Positions 45,751-54,135 of a stretch of 61,833 nucleotides of DNA are shown here, piece by piece. The notes beneath the pieces are model-generated. The model saw nothing but the letters and a program-made list of their open reading frames with translations. It was not told where the DNA came from and searched no databases. The position numbers and the translations under genes were made by a program. The stretch lies in NCBI RefSeq assembly GCF_000379725.1, contig NZ_KB903634.1:1-61833 (forward strand), read 5' to 3'. Positions within the stretch are counted from its first letter, which is position 1. Every line of letters begins with the position of its first letter. Origin of the DNA: Cytophaga aurantiaca DSM 3654. Lineage in GTDB: Bacteria; Bacteroidota; Bacteroidia; Cytophagales; Cytophagaceae.

Positions 45751-46548
45751 TTATTTAATATTATTAGCCTTTTTAATATACAATTCTATTGCTCCCGTCA
45801 TTGAAGGCGCATTTGGCAAAGGTGCCTCAACATCCAAAATTAAGCCTGCGTCAAGCACTGCTTTTGCAGTAGTTGGCCCAAATGCTGCAATTCTAGTCCC
45901 CTTCTGTTCAAAATCAGGAAAATTTACATACAATGAACTGATACCTGAAGGACTAAAGAACGTGATCATGTCGTAATTAACATTTGCCAAATGCGATAAA
46001 TCACTGGCCACTGTTTTATAAAAAACCGCTTCAGAAAATGAAAATCCGTTTTGTGATAAAAACATTGGCATGTCATCTTTTCTTATGTCCGAACATGGAT
46101 AAAGAAATTTTTCTGCTTTGTGTTTCTTGATTACTTCTTCTAAATCCTTTGCTGTCTTTTTGCCAACAAAGATCTTACGTTTCCTGATTACGATATATTT
46201 CTGTAAATAGTTTGCTGTTTGCTCTGTAATACAAAAATACTTCATTTCAGCTGGCACTTCAATTTTTGCTTCAGCGCATATTCTAAAAAAATTATCTATC
46301 GCATTGCGGCTTGTAAATATTACCGCTGTATGAGATAGTATGTCTATTTTTTGCTTTTTAAATTCTTTTAACTCAACCTGTTCAATTTGAATAAAAGGGA
46401 TAAAATCAATTTTTAGATTATATTTTTCAGCCAACACATAATAAGGCGATTTATCGTCTGTTGGTTTTGGTTGAGAAACCAGAATGGTACTAACCTTCTT
46501 AAATCTACTGTCTTTTACCTGTTTGTCTTTTGCCTTAATTTCACTCAT
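45751..46548 (-). CDS. hemD: Uroporphyrinogen-III synthase
   Basis: A 265-residue protein of the HemD fold: two Rossmann-like halves with ILVSQPKPTDDKSPYYVLAEK at the start, AVIFTSRNAIDNFF, LYPCSDIRKDDMP, FFSPSGISSLYVNFPD and AAFGPTTAKAVLDAGL. It closes hydroxymethylbilane to uroporphyrinogen III in haem synthesis. HemD sequences vary much, but the order of these blocks is convincing. It follows the DUF4271 gene by 34 bp. Confidence 0.87.
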   Translation of the reverse strand: MSEIKAKDKQVKDSRFKKVSTILVSQPKPTDDKSPYYVLAEKYNLKIDFIPFIQIEQVELKEFKKQKIDILSHTAVIFTSRNAIDNFFRICAEAKIEVPAEMKYFCITEQTANYLQKYIVIRKRKIFVGKKTAKDLEEVIKKHKAEKFLYPCSDIRKDDMPMFLSQNGFSFSEAVFYKTVASDLSHLANVNYDMITFFSPSGISSLYVNFPDFEQKGTRIAAFGPTTAKAVLDAGLILDVEAPLPNAPSMTGAIELYIKKANNIK

Positions 46549-46582
46549 GGTATTCTTAATGGAATTTACCTTTCTGATTTTG

Positions 46583-47707
46583 CTAACCTAATAAAAATCT
46601 ATACGCAATTATTAGGGGTACTATTTCAGCGGTGCAAATGTACGAAAATAAATAAATATTTCTAAGTTCAGACCTAGAGTAAATCATATAACTTGTTAAT
46701 AATGAAATTATAACAAGTATTATAAAAAAGAATAATGTTGCATAGCTTGCCATATGATGAACATAAGATATTGGTAATAAGGCAATTGAAAAAAGTAGTA
46801 CGGGAAGAATAAATAAACCTGCCTGGAATAAATAATTCAATAGTAAGTAATTTTGTAACGGCGAAACACCTGAAGGGAATGTCAATTCATTAATTACTTT
46901 TATATAAATAATTTTCAAAACCTGCATTAATGCGAATGTGGAAAACAGATAATAAATGTATGAGCCAATACTGGAACTGAACGGGAATTTGAATGGGAAA
47001 TTAAAATATACTGCATCATCTCTAAGTAATATATAATAGATAATCATATATAAGAGTGAATTGATAACAATCAATGTTATCGACATCATTCCACTTCTAT
47101 CCAGCAATAATAATTCAGTATTTCTGTCAAGCCCAATATTAATAAGCGTTCGGCCTTTCATGAAAATAAATTTATACAATACAAGAATCACACAAAACAA
47201 TAAAATTGAAAAGATAAAAACATTTCTATAATAAATATTAGATCGCAGTAAAGAAACTTGTGCCCAGCTATCTTTCGTTTCTTGGTAGGTACTCGGAAGC
47301 AGCATCTGTAAGCTCAAAGAATCAGTGTATAAGCGCGATGTCGCATTATAAAACAATAATAAATATTGATCCTGAGATTGAAATTTGCTTATGCTTTGGA
47401 CAGCTATGCGAGCCCTGAATGGATCTTTATTTGTAGCATGCTTATAAATAAGCTTATTCTCAACAAACAAGGTTAATCCTCGTGTCGAATAAAACGAGAC
47501 ATAATATTCTGAACCAATATTATTGTGTAAAAAAACACCTCCGTTTTGAATTGAAGTTTTCTTATCTAATAATGGAATGTAGGATTGGTAATATTTATCA
47601 TATACCTGCCAATCGTTACTTAAATCTTTAACGACAATATATTTACCTGTTTCCGCATTACTTTTCATGCAGAAAATTAGCAGAATCGTTATGAAAATAA
47701 ATCTCAT
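46583..47707 (-). CDS. DUF4271 multi-pass membrane protein
   Basis: A 374-residue protein with a signal-like N-terminus, a soluble region of about 150 residues and about six or seven C-terminal membrane helices including FPSGVSPLQNYLLLNYLFQAG. This build fits DUF4271, a Bacteroidota family commonly found next to hemD. Function is unknown. Its start overlaps the stop of the preceding transferase gene (TAATG at 47705-47709), indicating translational coupling. Confidence 0.85.
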   Translation of the reverse strand: MRFIFITILLIFCMKSNAETGKYIVVKDLSNDWQVYDKYYQSYIPLLDKKTSIQNGGVFLHNNIGSEYYVSFYSTRGLTLFVENKLIYKHATNKDPFRARIAVQSISKFQSQDQYLLLFYNATSRLYTDSLSLQMLLPSTYQETKDSWAQVSLLRSNIYYRNVFIFSILLFCVILVLYKFIFMKGRTLINIGLDRNTELLLLDRSGMMSITLIVINSLLYMIIYYILLRDDAVYFNFPFKFPFSSSIGSYIYYLFSTFALMQVLKIIYIKVINELTFPSGVSPLQNYLLLNYLFQAGLFILPVLLFSIALLPISYVHHMASYATLFFFIILVIISLLTSYMIYSRSELRNIYLFSYICTAEIVPLIIAYRFLLG

Positions 47708-48762
47708 TAGCAGTTGTTCAATTTAATTTTTCTGTTGTACAGAAACTCAACCACAAACATAATTAAAAAGATTATTGTATACATTGCAAACACCAATATT
47801 GTAGAATTAACATTCTTCAAATTAATAAAAACAAGCACATTCAAGATTGTATAGGCGCAATACAAAAACACAATGCCTAATGATTTTATACCTAATCTAC
47901 TTAATCGATGGTGCAAATGATTATTGTCAGGTGAAAAAGGACTATTGCCACTAAATAATCTTATTGCAAAAACTCTTAAGGTATCAGCAACAGGTAAAAC
48001 TATAGGTGCCATAGCAAAAATAGGCATCGATGCGTGATCTCCTCCTGTTACTTGATTTATAGAAATTATCTTAATTGCAAAAAAGGCTATAATAAACCCA
48101 CATATTAGCGAACCTGTATCTCCCATAAATATTTCTGCTTTATAAATATTGTACTTTAAAAATGCGAGTACTGATCCCGCCAAACAAAAACACATTAATA
48201 ATTCGGGGTTATATTCTGCTCCTCCTAAAAACAAAAACATTCCTCCATATATCACGCAAGCCAATAGCGCCAAGGTTCCTGCTAATCCATCCAATCCATC
48301 TATTAAATTAAAAGCATTTGTTATACCAAGTACTACAACTAACGTAAACAAATAACTAATACCTTCTGGTAATTCTGTTATGCCTAATAAACCATAAAAA
48401 TCTCCAATTCGAATATCTCCCAGAAACACAATAATACTGGCTGCCAATATTTGAACAAAAAATTTTTTAAAAGCTGACACTGATACCATATCATCTTTTA
48501 GTCCAATAAAAAAAATAATGATTGTGGATGCGATAAGTTTTTGAATACTGTGATTAATCTCTCCAAAAAGCATTAATGATGATATGAAGCCCGCAAATAT
48601 TGCTAAGCCCCCAAGTCTCGGTGTGTCCGTAATATGTAATCTTCTGTTGCTCGGAATGTCTAATAGTTGCTTTTTATGGGCAACCTGAATAATTGAAGGG
48701 ATTGCAAAGAGTGCGACAAAAAATGCCCAGAAAAACGTTAATATGGAATAAAATAAAATCAT
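47707..48762 (-). CDS. Undecaprenyl-phosphate N-acetylhexosamine-1-phosphate transferase (WecA/TagO/MraY family)
   Basis: A 351-residue membrane enzyme with about eleven helices. The acidic motifs of the family are present: GLKDDMVSV (metal and substrate aspartates), NLIDGLDGLAG, GDTGSL, and the loop HLHHRLSRLGI that marks the WecA/TagO group rather than MraY. It links a sugar phosphate to the lipid carrier to begin polysaccharide or O-antigen synthesis. No further glycan genes follow. Confidence 0.9.
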   Translation of the reverse strand: MILFYSILTFFWAFFVALFAIPSIIQVAHKKQLLDIPSNRRLHITDTPRLGGLAIFAGFISSLMLFGEINHSIQKLIASTIIIFFIGLKDDMVSVSAFKKFFVQILAASIIVFLGDIRIGDFYGLLGITELPEGISYLFTLVVVLGITNAFNLIDGLDGLAGTLALLACVIYGGMFLFLGGAEYNPELLMCFCLAGSVLAFLKYNIYKAEIFMGDTGSLICGFIIAFFAIKIISINQVTGGDHASMPIFAMAPIVLPVADTLRVFAIRLFSGNSPFSPDNNHLHHRLSRLGIKSLGIVFLYCAYTILNVLVFINLKNVNSTILVFAMYTIIFLIMFVVEFLYNRKIKLNNC

Positions 48763-48792
48763 TTTGAAACTTTTTGCAAGATATACGAAAAA

Positions 48793-50547
48793 CTAGAACC
48801 TTGAGACTAAACCAAAGTGAATTTTTGAAAGATTTAAACTTAGAGGTTGATCTTTTGCATATCCAAGCGCATAAATGAACTGGAAAATCCCGGCCTTTGT
48901 ACTGAAGCTGATACCTGTTCCAAATCCGATTGGCCAATCGGTATAATCACCATTAAGCTTATTGTGGACATAAGCTTGATTCGCAAAAAGCATTACATAC
49001 GAAGATTCATCTGTAAAATATCTGTATTCCAGAGTATAGATAGCATAGTCTGATACATAATAATTATTCTCATTAAACCCTCTTAACGTTTTCAAACCAC
49101 CCACTCTATACAAGTCGCTCAATACTAAATTTTGACTTTGTACAGTACCTCCTTGAAATTGATTTAACAAGGTCGCTTTTTTACCTACTCGGATAAATGC
49201 CTGCACACTTGTTTCTCCAGTCCATTGCATAGCACTTGTTGGAATAGCAATGTCAGTACTCAATGATTCGTAATTGAGTATCTTTTTATTCCCGGTTGAA
49301 ACATCAATTGTAACGTTCCATCCTTTCATTGGATAAAATATATCATCGAGCGTCATTAAAGTATATCCTACTCCGTAATTGAAAAATTTAAAATCATAAT
49401 TATTTCCTTCGTTGCTATTTGTTTGAGTGCTACCTAAGGCTGTATTAGATTTAAGACCTGCAAAAAATTTTATTTTGGACGTTGCATTTAATCCCATGTA
49501 AATAGCTGCATTCCTGTCAAGTGTTAAAAATGAAGTATCTTGTTTCAATAAGTTAAAATTTAATTTAATATCTATATTAGAATGAAAAAGCCGAGGATGT
49601 AGATAGGACGTTTTCAATAATTGCGACTGTACATCAAACCGTTTCCACTGTACAGACAACTCTTTGCCTGATTGCAATAAATTTTTCAAATTCATATTAA
49701 ACTCTCCTGTCAAAAGCATTTTTTTTGAAGAGCTTGAATTGGGTTGAAACCCTATATAACCATCTAACTGATTACACTTTCTAACATTCACAAATAAGAC
49801 AGGCTGGGCCTTGCCGGCTGAGAAAAAAATTTCCGGCGCCTTTACTACCTTTAAGTATTGTAATTGTTTTAGTTGACGTTCCAGATTTTGAGCCTTTTGC
49901 TGATTATACAGCGCACCTGGTGTAATGCCCAAATAACTTTCTATATATTTTCTTTTAACCCTTGCTGATCCGACAAGTGCTACGGTATCAAAGCGTATGA
50001 GCGGGCCGGATTGATAATCCAATGTTGCACTAAAATATGATTCTGTCAGTTGTATAGAATCTAATTCAATGCGTGCAAATGGGAAGCCACTATTTTCAGA
50101 ATATTTAATAATTCTATTTTCCAGTGATGCCAGCTCTTTATAACTAAATCGTGTTTTAGAATAAAACTTTTGCTTGTACCCGGATTTGTAAAGATATTCA
50201 TCAGGTACATTGCCGCTATGCAGAATACTCCAGTTATGTTTGGATCCAACATGCACAAAAGCTTCCACTTGTTTATTCTTGTATACGACCGAATCCATCG
50301 CCGCTTCTAAAAATGACAGTTCATGTAATTTTAGAATGTATACATGTATTTCTCTCAATACCCCCAATGAATCTCTTAATACATGCTCGTATTTAACCGG
50401 CTTGAAATTTTCAGATGCATCATCATTATAAATATTTAATGACCAATCTTGTCCCAATGCGTTTGTTGCCGTACAAAGAAGTATTCCTAATATGGTAAAT
50501 AGTTTGTGCAAATGACTTATTTTTACGAAAGATAGTAACAAACCCAT
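48793..50547 (-). CDS. Omp85/TamA-like outer-membrane protein
   Basis: A 584-residue protein: signal peptide (about 1-33, TNALGQ), an N-terminal periplasmic region with POTRA-like repeats (about 100-270; LIRFDTVALVGSARVKRKYIESYLGITPG is typical), then a beta barrel with GGLKTLRGFNENNYYVSDYAIYTLEYRYF, the region of the Omp85 RGF motif in strand 6. It may insert or translocate outer-membrane substrates. The substrate is unknown. Its start codon lies only 14 bp from that of hemW on the other strand. Confidence 0.85.
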   Translation of the reverse strand: MGLLLSFVKISHLHKLFTILGILLCTATNALGQDWSLNIYNDDASENFKPVKYEHVLRDSLGVLREIHVYILKLHELSFLEAAMDSVVYKNKQVEAFVHVGSKHNWSILHSGNVPDEYLYKSGYKQKFYSKTRFSYKELASLENRIIKYSENSGFPFARIELDSIQLTESYFSATLDYQSGPLIRFDTVALVGSARVKRKYIESYLGITPGALYNQQKAQNLERQLKQLQYLKVVKAPEIFFSAGKAQPVLFVNVRKCNQLDGYIGFQPNSSSSKKMLLTGEFNMNLKNLLQSGKELSVQWKRFDVQSQLLKTSYLHPRLFHSNIDIKLNFNLLKQDTSFLTLDRNAAIYMGLNATSKIKFFAGLKSNTALGSTQTNSNEGNNYDFKFFNYGVGYTLMTLDDIFYPMKGWNVTIDVSTGNKKILNYESLSTDIAIPTSAMQWTGETSVQAFIRVGKKATLLNQFQGGTVQSQNLVLSDLYRVGGLKTLRGFNENNYYVSDYAIYTLEYRYFTDESSYVMLFANQAYVHNKLNGDYTDWPIGFGTGISFSTKAGIFQFIYALGYAKDQPLSLNLSKIHFGLVSRF

Positions 50548-50561
50548 TATTTATACTAACG

Positions 50562-51689
50562 ATGTCGGGCATATATATACATATACCATATTGCCATAAA
50601 GCTTGTAATTATTGCAACTTCCATTTTTCGACATCTATGAAAGACATAAATAAAATGATCGATTCTATTTGTTTAGAATTGGAGAAAAAAAAACATTATC
50701 TGAATAACCCCATTGTCGAAACTGTTTATTTTGGAGGAGGAACACCGTCGCTACTGAACACTGATCAATTGTCCAGTATATTCCAATCTATCCAAGCTCA
50801 CTACACCCTATCAAAAACAGCAGAAATTACTTTAGAGGCAAACCCCGAAGATATTAGCTCTAACTCGTTAGCCTCATGGAAAGCATTTGGCATTAACCGG
50901 CTTAGTATAGGAGTTCAAAGCTTTCAAGATCACTATTTAAAATGGATGAATAGAAATCATACCAGTGCGGAATCTTTGAATAGCATTGTACTCGCCAAGG
51001 AATATGGATTCGACAATATTTCAATAGACTTAATCTATGGCCTGCCAAATCTGGATGCAACAGCATGGCGAAAGGAGATCAATACAGCCATTGGCTTAAA
51101 TATTACTCATGTTTCGACCTATTGTTTAACGATTGAAGAGAAGACTGCCTTAGGAAACCTGGTTGAAAAGGGACTTATTGATTTAAATAACGAAGAAACA
51201 ATTGAACAACACATGCTGATTTTGATGGAGGCCATGAAAGATGCAGGGTATGAGCAGTACGAGATTTCGAATTTCTGCAAGCCGACTTTTGAATCCAAAC
51301 ATAATAGTAGCTACTGGAAACGAACGCCCTATATTGGAATTGGCCCGGGAGCACATTCTTATAATGGAGAAACCCGACAATATAATATCAGCAGTAACCC
51401 ATTATATATTAAATATCTTAACACCCCCTCCTTTGGAAGTGTTTATACTGTAGAATCGTTAAGTGAAGACGATCAATATAATGAGTATATTTTAACGCGA
51501 TTGCGAACAAAATGGGGAATCAAGCAAGAAGAAATTGCCCTATTCAAATCTGTAAATTTGTTAAAAATCAACCAATTATTAGATTCGTTCTGTCAAAATG
51601 GTTTTATTGTCAAAGAAAATGATATTTACAAATTAACAACAAAAGGCAAACTCCTTGCAGATGAGATAACTCTGAGATTGATGGTTTAA
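50562..51689 (+). CDS. hemW: Radical SAM haem chaperone HemW-like protein
   Basis: A 375-residue radical SAM protein. The cluster motif is C11-x3-C15-x2-C18 in PYCHKACNYCNF, with GGGTPSLL, LEANPED and the HemW C-terminal domain (YWKRTPYIGIGPGAHSYNG). HemW was often labelled oxygen-independent coproporphyrinogen oxidase, but this family handles haem transfer instead. It begins a plus-strand run followed by the TerB-like and M1 genes. Confidence 0.92.
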   Translation: MSGIYIHIPYCHKACNYCNFHFSTSMKDINKMIDSICLELEKKKHYLNNPIVETVYFGGGTPSLLNTDQLSSIFQSIQAHYTLSKTAEITLEANPEDISSNSLASWKAFGINRLSIGVQSFQDHYLKWMNRNHTSAESLNSIVLAKEYGFDNISIDLIYGLPNLDATAWRKEINTAIGLNITHVSTYCLTIEEKTALGNLVEKGLIDLNNEETIEQHMLILMEAMKDAGYEQYEISNFCKPTFESKHNSSYWKRTPYIGIGPGAHSYNGETRQYNISSNPLYIKYLNTPSFGSVYTVESLSEDDQYNEYILTRLRTKWGIKQEEIALFKSVNLLKINQLLDSFCQNGFIVKENDIYKLTTKGKLLADEITLRLMV

Positions 51690-51698
51690 ATAAAATCC

Positions 51699-51728
51699 TT
51701 TGAAAACTAATACGTTTTTTTAACTTTG
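51699..51728 (+). promoter_or_regulatory. Promoter of TerB-like/M1 peptidase genes
   Basis: TTTG (51699-51702), 18 bp, and TAACTTTG (51721-51728) match the Bacteroidota promoter exactly. The ATG at 51750 lies about 21 bases downstream, giving a short leader. It lies just after the hemW stop. Confidence 0.8.
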
Positions 51729-51749
51729 TAGTAGAGCGTTCGTACTTTT

Positions 51750-52118
51750 ATGTTATCCGAAGAAAAGAAAATATTACTCTTGCTGCATTTAATTATTTTC
51801 AACTATCATGGACTTGATGAAGGTGAAAAAGAATTATTGGCAGATTTAGCAAATCAATATGGGGCTGAAGAAGAACTAAACTGGGCTTATACAATGCTTG
51901 ATAATGATTATTATAGCGCCCATGAAAAAATTCAAACTTGGTTTAAAGATGCAATAGATAGCATAACACCAGAGAAAAAACTTTGGTATTTAAGCACTGT
52001 TTGGCAAGCTTCGGTAAAAAAGGGGTTTATCAGTGAAATGGAGGCTACAGCCATGCTAAAAATTGCGCATGACTGGGGCATTCAAAAAGATTTATTGAAT
52101 CTTATTCGTAAAAAATAA
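51750..52118 (+). CDS. TerB-like helical protein
   Basis: A 122-residue soluble, all-helical protein. The spacing of acidic and hydrophobic residues (LLLLHLIIFNYHGLDEGEKELLADLANQYG, and later KKGFISEMEATAMLKIAHDWGI) fits the TerB/DnaJ-associated fold, a small metal-linked helical domain, but I cannot assign a function. The M1 peptidase begins 3 bp after its stop, so the two are co-expressed. Confidence 0.72.
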   Translation: MLSEEKKILLLLHLIIFNYHGLDEGEKELLADLANQYGAEEELNWAYTMLDNDYYSAHEKIQTWFKDAIDSITPEKKLWYLSTVWQASVKKGFISEMEATAMLKIAHDWGIQKDLLNLIRKK

Positions 52119-52121
52119 GTC

Positions 52122-53774
52122 ATGCATCGGTTCATTGTTTTTTTATTTATTGGTTTTTTCTGTACCATACATTCTTCCTATTCACAAAAAATATATACAC
52201 ATCAAGACTCGTTAAGAGGCGGCTTATCTATTAATCGCACGTGTTTTGATGTTACCTATTATAACTTATCGTTGAAGGTTGATATTACTAATAAATTTAT
52301 TCAGGGTTCAAATGATATTTTTTTCAATGTAGTGTCTAATACTTCTCAAATTCAATTAGATCTTTTTAGCAACTTAATTATTGATTCTGTTTTTTCAGGC
52401 AAGACAAAGCTTGCGTATAAAAGAGAAGGTAATGCTTTTTTTGTTTTCTTTCCAACTGAATTAATTAAAAATGAATCTCACGTTGTTACAGTTTTCTACG
52501 AAGGCAATCCAATCATTGCAAAAAAAGCTCCTTGGGATGGTGGCTGGGTATTTACACAAGACAGTTTAAAACGTCCGTGGGTGGGCGTCGCATGCGAGGG
52601 TATTGGCGCAAGTTTATGGTGGCCAATGAAAGATCATTTGAGTGATGAGCCCGACAGTATGCGTATACATTATACAGTGCCTTCTACGTTAACAGCAGTG
52701 GGCAATGGTACACTTGAATCAACAATATCGAACACGCCCAATAAAGGTCCACAGACTATAACCTATAACTGGAAAGTTAATTACCCGATAAATAGTTACA
52801 ATGTTACGTGTAACATTGCGCATTACGCACATATACATGATACGCATATACAAATTAATAAAGATTCATTAGCGATTGATTATTACATTTTAGATTATAA
52901 TAAACAAAAAGCAATCAATCATTTTAAGCAAGTGCACCCAATGTTAACCTGCTACGAGAAGTATTTTGGCCCTTATCCATTTTTTAAAGATGGCTATGCA
53001 ATGGTTGAGACACCTTACTGGGGTATGGAGCATCAAGGAGCTGTAGCATATGGCAATGATTACTCTAATAAAATAATTGATTTTGATTATATCATTATCC
53101 ATGAAAGTGCACACGAATGGTGGGGGAATAACGTAAGTGTGAAAGATCATGCTGAAATGTGGATCCATGAATCCTTCACAACTTATGCAGAAAATTTATT
53201 AGTGGAATATATATATGGATATGATATGTCTATTCGCTACTTGAATCTGAATAAACCTTTAATCAAAAATGAATCTCCGATTGTTGGTCCGCTAAATGTT
53301 AACTATGAAGGCTGGGAAGACTCTGATATGTACTATAAAGGAGCGTGGATACTTCACACATTTAGAAGTGTTTTAAAAAATGATTCTCTTTGGTTTTCGA
53401 TTCTGAAGGGAATGCAAAAAGATTTAGCATTGAAAACTGTACAAACGTCAGATGTTATTGCTTATATTAATAACGCTACCCATAGCGATTACACATGGTT
53501 CTTTAATCAATATTTATATAATGCAAAGCCTCCGATTCTTGAATATTATACCGAAAAACACAAAAAAAATATTCGAGTGTATTATAAATGGAATAATACT
53601 CAGGTTGATTTTCGTATGATGATCCCTTTGAATTTAACCTCTAAAGAAGTTCGGTATATAACTCCTTCGCTTGGAATACAGTATATAGATATAAAAAATA
53701 AAGAATACTCTAAAGATTTTTTTAACCTGAACTACAATTATTATTTATTAACGAATAGCAAAAACAATAAATGA
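52122..53774 (+). CDS. M1-family zinc metallopeptidase
   Basis: A 550-residue exported peptidase. A signal peptide (to about residue 21) is followed by the M1 N-terminal beta domain and the catalytic domain: GMEHQGAVAYGNDY corresponds to the GAMEN exopeptidase loop, and HESAHEWWGN with a glutamate 18 residues later (WIHESFTTYAE) forms the zinc site HExxH-x18-E. It cleaves N-terminal residues from peptides. It is short for the family and lacks the large C-terminal domain of aminopeptidase N. Confidence 0.92.
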   Translation: MHRFIVFLFIGFFCTIHSSYSQKIYTHQDSLRGGLSINRTCFDVTYYNLSLKVDITNKFIQGSNDIFFNVVSNTSQIQLDLFSNLIIDSVFSGKTKLAYKREGNAFFVFFPTELIKNESHVVTVFYEGNPIIAKKAPWDGGWVFTQDSLKRPWVGVACEGIGASLWWPMKDHLSDEPDSMRIHYTVPSTLTAVGNGTLESTISNTPNKGPQTITYNWKVNYPINSYNVTCNIAHYAHIHDTHIQINKDSLAIDYYILDYNKQKAINHFKQVHPMLTCYEKYFGPYPFFKDGYAMVETPYWGMEHQGAVAYGNDYSNKIIDFDYIIIHESAHEWWGNNVSVKDHAEMWIHESFTTYAENLLVEYIYGYDMSIRYLNLNKPLIKNESPIVGPLNVNYEGWEDSDMYYKGAWILHTFRSVLKNDSLWFSILKGMQKDLALKTVQTSDVIAYINNATHSDYTWFFNQYLYNAKPPILEYYTEKHKKNIRVYYKWNNTQVDFRMMIPLNLTSKEVRYITPSLGIQYIDIKNKEYSKDFFNLNYNYYLLTNSKNNK

Positions 53775-53807
53775 TTGATGTAAATTTTTAGAATAGAGTT
53801 GCTGATT

Positions 53808-54005
53808 TTACTTTTTATTTTTTCTCTGTTTGGCATTCACTACATGTAAACCTATTTTATGGAATCGAGCAGTAACGCGCTTAAGCCTGCTATTGCCTGA
53901 GTTTGTAAGAGGATTCAATGCTTCTTCCTTAACCATAGTATTTGTAGCCATTAAAAAACGGTATTCTATATCAGCCTCTGAAAAAAGCATAAAGTGTGCT
54001 AGCAT
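53808..54005 (-). CDS. Possible small basic protein, 65 residues
   Basis: The frame lies in the 361-bp gap between the M1 peptidase and uvrA. The protein is soluble, with a basic C-terminus (RLKRVTARFHKIGLHVVNAKQRKNKK). Its amino-acid composition is that of an ordinary protein, unlike most shadow frames here, but there is no clear ribosome binding site or promoter. I do not recognise a family. The rest of the gap shows nothing else. Confidence 0.45.
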   Translation of the reverse strand: MLAHFMLFSEADIEYRFLMATNTMVKEEALNPLTNSGNSRLKRVTARFHKIGLHVVNAKQRKNKK

Positions 54006-54135
54006 AGTTTTACGGTTGTGTTATATAGACAATATACATACAAAATTATGTATTATGCAAAATAAGTAAGTTAAGCCGCCCTTTTCACTCAAAATATTTG
54101 TTTGCTCAATAAGCTATTTTGTTTTTATCTCTTTT

